From Glycine soja (Eukaryota; Streptophyta; Magnoliopsida; Fabales; Fabaceae): a DNA stretch of 64,000 bases. Under the pieces are notes generated by a model. It was given only the letters and a program-made list of their open reading frames with translations, was not told the DNA's origin and made no database searches. Where the stretch lies: contig NC_041003.1 in assembly GCF_004193775.1 (NCBI RefSeq), forward strand, positions 39,127,611 to 39,191,610, given 5' to 3'. Within the stretch, counting starts at the first letter, position 1. Each line of letters opens with the position of its first letter. Shown piece after piece: positions 59,804 to 64,000 of the stretch. The position numbers were made by a program, and so were the translations under genes.

Positions 59804-60400
59804 TTTACTGAATTTAGAAGAATAATTCTGATTGAACTAATATCAACAAAATTTCAAATTGTCTATTAGTTACACTAATATTTTCTTTTATTCATAAAAA
59901 TAGAAGATCGATATATTGAGATTTAAAATAATAAATGTACCATTCTCAATTATATGATCTAGACCTCCTTGATAATTACATTAATATATGTATATGTCAA
60001 AAAGATTACCCCCTTATAAACCAATAAATCTGAATTGTAAAATTACTCTTTTTAAATCAAGTTATGTACTATAATAATATTGATCAAATTGTTCTCTTAA
60101 TTTAAGTTTATTTATTTATTTATTATTATTATTATTATATTGTAAAATTTTGCATTAAAAAGACAACTTATATGTTGTGGGAGATTTTTCAAATTAAATT
60201 GTAAAATTAAATAAATTTTAATAAAACTCATTCATTTTTCATCACAAGTTTTGATATTTTTATCTTATATATATATATATATTTTTCTTTTTTACATAGA
60301 ACATGTTGGGGGAGGGGGAGGGGAGTGGGGCTTGCCCCTTATTAACAAGGTAGCTCTGCCCCTACATATATATAATTGTACGTTGAAGCGTACGAGCAGG

Positions 60401-60567
60401 TAGGGGTGGGAATAGACCAGACCGGCCTACAGGGACCTACAACCTGACCTACATAAAGCCTAACCTGAACTGACCTATTTAATTAAAAGCTTAGACTCAG
60501 GCTTTTTTAAAAGCATATTAAATTAAATAGATTAGGCTTAGGCTTATTAAAAAGCCTTATAGACCGG

Positions 60568-60635
<68 letters not shown>

Positions 60636-61045
60636 CTTTTGGGTATCAATATATAATATTATTTTTTGGATACAAAAATTTTTTTAAAAAAATTATCAAA
60701 CTTTGATTACACATTACTGCTCCATAACTTATATTCCTATAATCAAAGACTTTAATTACAATTTAGATGTGAGTCATGTGTCCTTTTGTATTCCTCATTA
60801 TTTTGATTGACTTTTTTTTTCTTTAACTTTCCTATTACGTTCATATTCCATAAAATATTAAATATTTATTGTGAAGAAGACTTTTAAAAAGGCTATCAGG
60901 CCAGACCAGACTTTTAAAAAGGCCAGGCCAAGCCAAAATAAAACTTTTTGATAGGCTATAGGTCAAGCTCAAACCTCAAATATTCATCGTAGACTAGGCT
61001 CAGGCCTTTCAAAGTGTGTCTTGACCTGGTCTATCCCTACCCCTA
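60401..61045. mobile_element. hAT MITE with perfect 8-bp target duplication
   Basis: Left end TAGGGGTGGGAATAGACCAG; right end, reverse-complemented, TAGGGGTAGGGATAGACCAG. Flanks CGAGCAGG at 60393-60400 and 61046-61053 are identical, the hallmark of hAT insertion. The 645-bp interior is non-coding with an (AT)n run at 60571-60632 and internal AGGCCTATC / GATAGGCT repeats. Confidence 0.93.
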
Positions 61046-61543
61046 CGAGCAGGGACAGCCGCATGTAGTGATGTGGAAGAACCTTTCCTCCTGATTTTTA
61101 TGATTTTATTTTTTTTCATATAATAATAATAATAATAATATATAAATATATAAATATCAGAAAATTATATATTTGTATTTTAAAATTAGATAATATATTC
61201 AAGTCTTACTTATTTTTCTTATTCTTTGATAAAACATTTATTATCCTTTTCTTGTTATTAATGTGAAGATAATGGTATTCTTTCACCTTTTTACATAAAT
61301 ATTTATTTTTCTTTCATAATTTTTATTATAGAGATAATTATATTTCTTTATCGTATTAGAAAAAATATCTAAATATGGTTTATTTTTCTTATCAGTATTT
61401 TTAGCTAAACTTAGTATTTTATTTTTATCATCTATTATTTTATGAGATACAAATAATAGCATATACAAAATTTTATTATTTTTTCTTTTATATTATATAA
61501 TTTTATTATAAATTATTTTAGAATTACATTAGCCTGTGTCAAT

Positions 61544-61630
61544 GTGGTTAGCTTAGTTGCTAACATTATACGAAGGATTAATTGTTTGAGATTTGAACCG
61601 CACTAACAAAAATTCTTTTTTTCCTTTCAC
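61544..61630 (+). ncRNA. Possible tRNA-derived SINE head
   Basis: GTGGTTAGCTTAGTTGC resembles a Pol III A box, and AGATTTGAACCGC about 40 bp later resembles a B box (GGTTCGAANCC). A T-run (61614-61622) follows. It does not fold as an intact tRNA, so a SINE head or degraded tRNA-like sequence is more likely. Tentative. Confidence 0.35.
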
Positions 61631-61738
61631 TTCTTCATATATTCTTTTTGTTTTTCTTTTTGTCTTTATTTTTTGGAGCATTGGTTGTGATGCTCAAATG
61701 TGTTTTTAGGCTCGTGCTTATGAATCCAAATACATCTA

Positions 61739-61990
61739 CACTAGAAAATATATTTTTAACATCATCATTTTAATATTGGTTTTATCAAAATCGATGTTAA
61801 AAATGTGATGACATATTTGTAAATAAATTGAGTTCACCAATATCAATTTTTAAAAAAGTAATATTGTGTGTCGATGTTAACATTGATTAATGTTCCAAAA
61901 CTTATGTTACTTGATGTTTATTAGTATTGATTTTTTAAAAACTGATGTGTTAATGTTAACATCGATTTTTATAAAAATCAATATTGTGTT
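61739..61990. mobile_element. Left terminus of CACTA-4 with subterminal array
   Basis: CACTAGAAAATATATTTTTAAC (61739 on, split as CACTAGAAAATATA and TTTTTAACATC) resembles a CACTA terminus with a 3-bp deletion. It is followed by repeats of TTAACATCGATTTT / AAAATCGATGTTAA like those of CACTA-3 at 38321. The right end is outside the window. Confidence 0.6.
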
Positions 61991-64000
61991 TTTTACCAAA
62001 TTATATTTATTTCACTCTTGTTCTCGTGCTCACTCTCACCTCTCACTCTAATCTGAAACTAAGAACTAGACATGACAACAGGACCTACACTCATAAACAT
62101 CCGCCCGAATTCATCCCAATTTTGATAGGAAAAAACCGAGTTGATTGGGTTCAGGTTAAGGTTCGGATTTAGGTTTTCCCTGGTTCTTAAATTTGGGGGT
62201 GGGGGTGATTTTGGTACTCTTGATAACCGCCCCGCCCCTATTAAATTACCAAATTATAAACCCTAATTTATTTCTCTGAGTTCCTTAGCGTCAGTCACAC
62301 TCACTCACGATTAGGAAAGCCTTTTCTCCGCAACACCCTTCATCTTGCTTCCTTCTGCTATGCCGCGCTGCCACTCGTGTCGCCTTCTTGCTCGTGCGCC
62401 GCACAGGTACTCATCATGCCGCCCCTGGTCACATGTCGCATAGGTACGATTAGTGTTTTGTTAATTAAGGATACATGAATAGTTTAAACTCTGTATTGCG
62501 GTTGGTGAAATGGTTTTCTTGAGGAAGCCATAATATGGAAAAGTAAGATTAGTGTGTGGTTTTTACCGTTTAATCTTTGTTTTTTTCCTAAAAGGACCAT
62601 TTTAATCTTTGTTAATAATGTCATTGTGTTGTTTAATTTAATTGTTCTGTAACTTAATTCAGGAAAAAGTAAGATCAGATGCCTTTATTGTAACAAGAGT
62701 ACACTTCTAAAATTAGTTGAAAATGCGATTAGCCTGGAATTTTTTTTGGTTTTTTAACATTATATTCAATGTAATATACTTTCATGCGATTTGAGTGTTT
62801 GATTTATTCAGTGTAATATACTTTCATGCAAATTAGAAAACATGAACTCTGTTTTTGCGATATAAATGTTAATCCACTGGTAGCATCCTAGTTGCATTAT
62901 TTCTGAAGTATTTATGCAAAGATGTTAACTACTAATATTAGATTAGAAAACAATATGATTTGAAATGTATTGCTTTTGCATTTACCATTTGAACACTGAT
63001 TGGGAAAACTAAATTACAGAATGTACAATTTTATTCATATTGAAATTGTTAGGATTTCAAATTATAATTCAAATCATGAATAGTAATATTATTAACAAGC
63101 TTTTAAAATATAGGATTAGTCCCTTGGAAGTTGAGAAATAGATGGATTAATTGCATAAAAATTACAAAGAAAATATAGTTTTTAGTTGAACATATTTTTT
63201 GAGAAGGTCACACTTGTACATATATGTTTGTTATGCCTCATATCTTAATGGGTTTGTTGGTGGGATTCAATCCCTTCTTTTGTTTCACTAGAATTTAACA
63301 GAAATAGAATATGCATCCCAAACTATATAAGTTTAAATACTTGTGGTTCTCATGGGTTTGGTTGATGTCCCATGATTTTTTATATATCTCTTCTTTGGCG
63401 TGCTGCAAATGATGCTTGGGGTGCCAACCTGACTGGGATCACTCTACTATTGTGATGCCTCTGCATGTCATCCATTTGCTTAAAAAAACAATAACATTAA
63501 CAAGTGGTAGAAATTGTATTCTTTGTAACCTTTTTACCACAAGTATCCCCCATAACAAGTGGAAACAACCTTGCATAAGTTGATCTTTGCGTTCCGTGGT
63601 TATTTCTTCATAAACTTTAAAAACAAAGTTAAAACTGACAAAAAATTATAATGTGAGAAAATCAAAGAAGTCATGAATATCATGAATGATTTATCAGGGA
63701 TGTCACTGAACTGAACTTGGTATATTTGAAGGTTCAAGCCTATGATGTTTGAAGATTTAAACGACTAGGTGATGGTTTAGTAGCACTCTTTAAGCTAGGG
63801 TGTATTTTTACTTCTTGAATGTGTTGCCATTAGATCTGAACAAAGTAACTTATATTTGTTGCAATTGTGTTAAACTAGTTAATTAATCAGTTTGTAAATT
63901 CTTAGAAAGCCTGTGATGCTTGATTTGTTTATAGATAATTCTTAGAAAGTATGTTTGAATTTAACTAGTTAATTAATTAGTTAGTAAATTAATTAATTAA
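61991..64000. other. Probable interior of CACTA-4, no gene recognised
   Basis: 62000-62060 and 62285-62410 are CT/CA-rich leader-like sequences, as in the CACTA-3 interior. The remainder is AT-rich with intron-like character. No domain was found. Confidence 0.35.

Larger units (their letters stand above)
53513..60363. mobile_element. Element with CAGGGACGAAGCTAG-type termini, hosting CACTA-2
   Basis: The left end CAGGGACGAAGCTAGAT and the right end, reverse-complemented, TAGGGGCAGAGCTACC are related to the widespread plant AGGGGCGGAGCTA terminus. Without CACTA-2 it would be about 0.83 kb and non-coding. Flanking octamers (ACACATGA and ACATATAT) match only partly, so the assignment is tentative. 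Confidence 0.5.

Noticed and set aside
61544..61630. Functional tRNA gene
   Set aside because: A-box and B-box-like motifs are present, but the arms do not pair into a cloverleaf; listed only as a possible SINE head.

Overview
Organism and overall character. This is plant nuclear DNA: AT-rich, with spliced genes, plant-specific protein families (Dof, EMSY-like ENT, PMD, receptor-like LRR), TTTAGGG-type repeats and several plant transposon superfamilies. The repeat families suggest a legume, most likely soybean or a close Glycine relative; this is inference from recognition, not a database match. Only one ordinary intact host gene is evident, a Dof zinc-finger transcription factor (29461-30384). 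Almost everything else is layered transposable elements (TEs), their decayed genes, and pieces of host genes carried inside them.

Layout. 1-7326: a MuDR-type (MULE) transposase gene split by a 4.8 kb CACTA element (2080-6883). That CACTA carries exon fragments of an FHA/AAA+ ATPase gene and one exon of a bHLH gene. 7400-9150: degenerate telomere-like repeats. 9409-13374: a plant-mobile-domain (PMD) gene on the minus strand, with two in-frame stops. 13540-13800: an array of GC-rich CCCGCCA/TGGCGGG hairpins. 15800-20400: a minus-strand series of remnants (BED finger, GPC-acyltransferase-like membrane protein, EMSY-like ENT domain, an untranslated exon). 22545-28164: a complete but decayed Ty3/gypsy retrotransposon with a CCACT target duplication and a MITE inside one LTR. 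29461-30384: the Dof gene, with a MITE-like repeat ending 24 bp before its ATG. 31235-36712: an RTE-type LINE inserted antisense into an older copy of the same LINE family.

38321-44597: the left end and first transposase exon of another CACTA element. The exon is split by a 3.56 kb LTR-type insertion with a TCCCG target duplication. 46320-49930: a second MULE transposase pseudogene, interrupted by a small MITE and a solo-LTR-like element. 49980-52043: a hAT-like element holding a solo LTR (CTAAC duplication). 53513-60363: a weakly hAT-like element that hosts a 6.0 kb CACTA (53781-59803) carrying fragments of three host genes: an LRR receptor-like gene, enolase and 3-ketoacyl-ACP synthase I. 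60401-61045: a clean hAT MITE with an 8-bp duplication. 61739 to the end: the start of a fourth CACTA-like element.

How the parts relate. At four places, removing an insertion plus one copy of its target duplication restores or continues the host frame, so the order of insertion can be read directly. Several dead TE genes carry TGG-to-TGA (Trp to stop) changes. The main biological interest is the two gene-capturing CACTA elements, the head-to-head LINE pair able to form a long hairpin RNA, and the pairing of a MULE transposase with a PMD gene.
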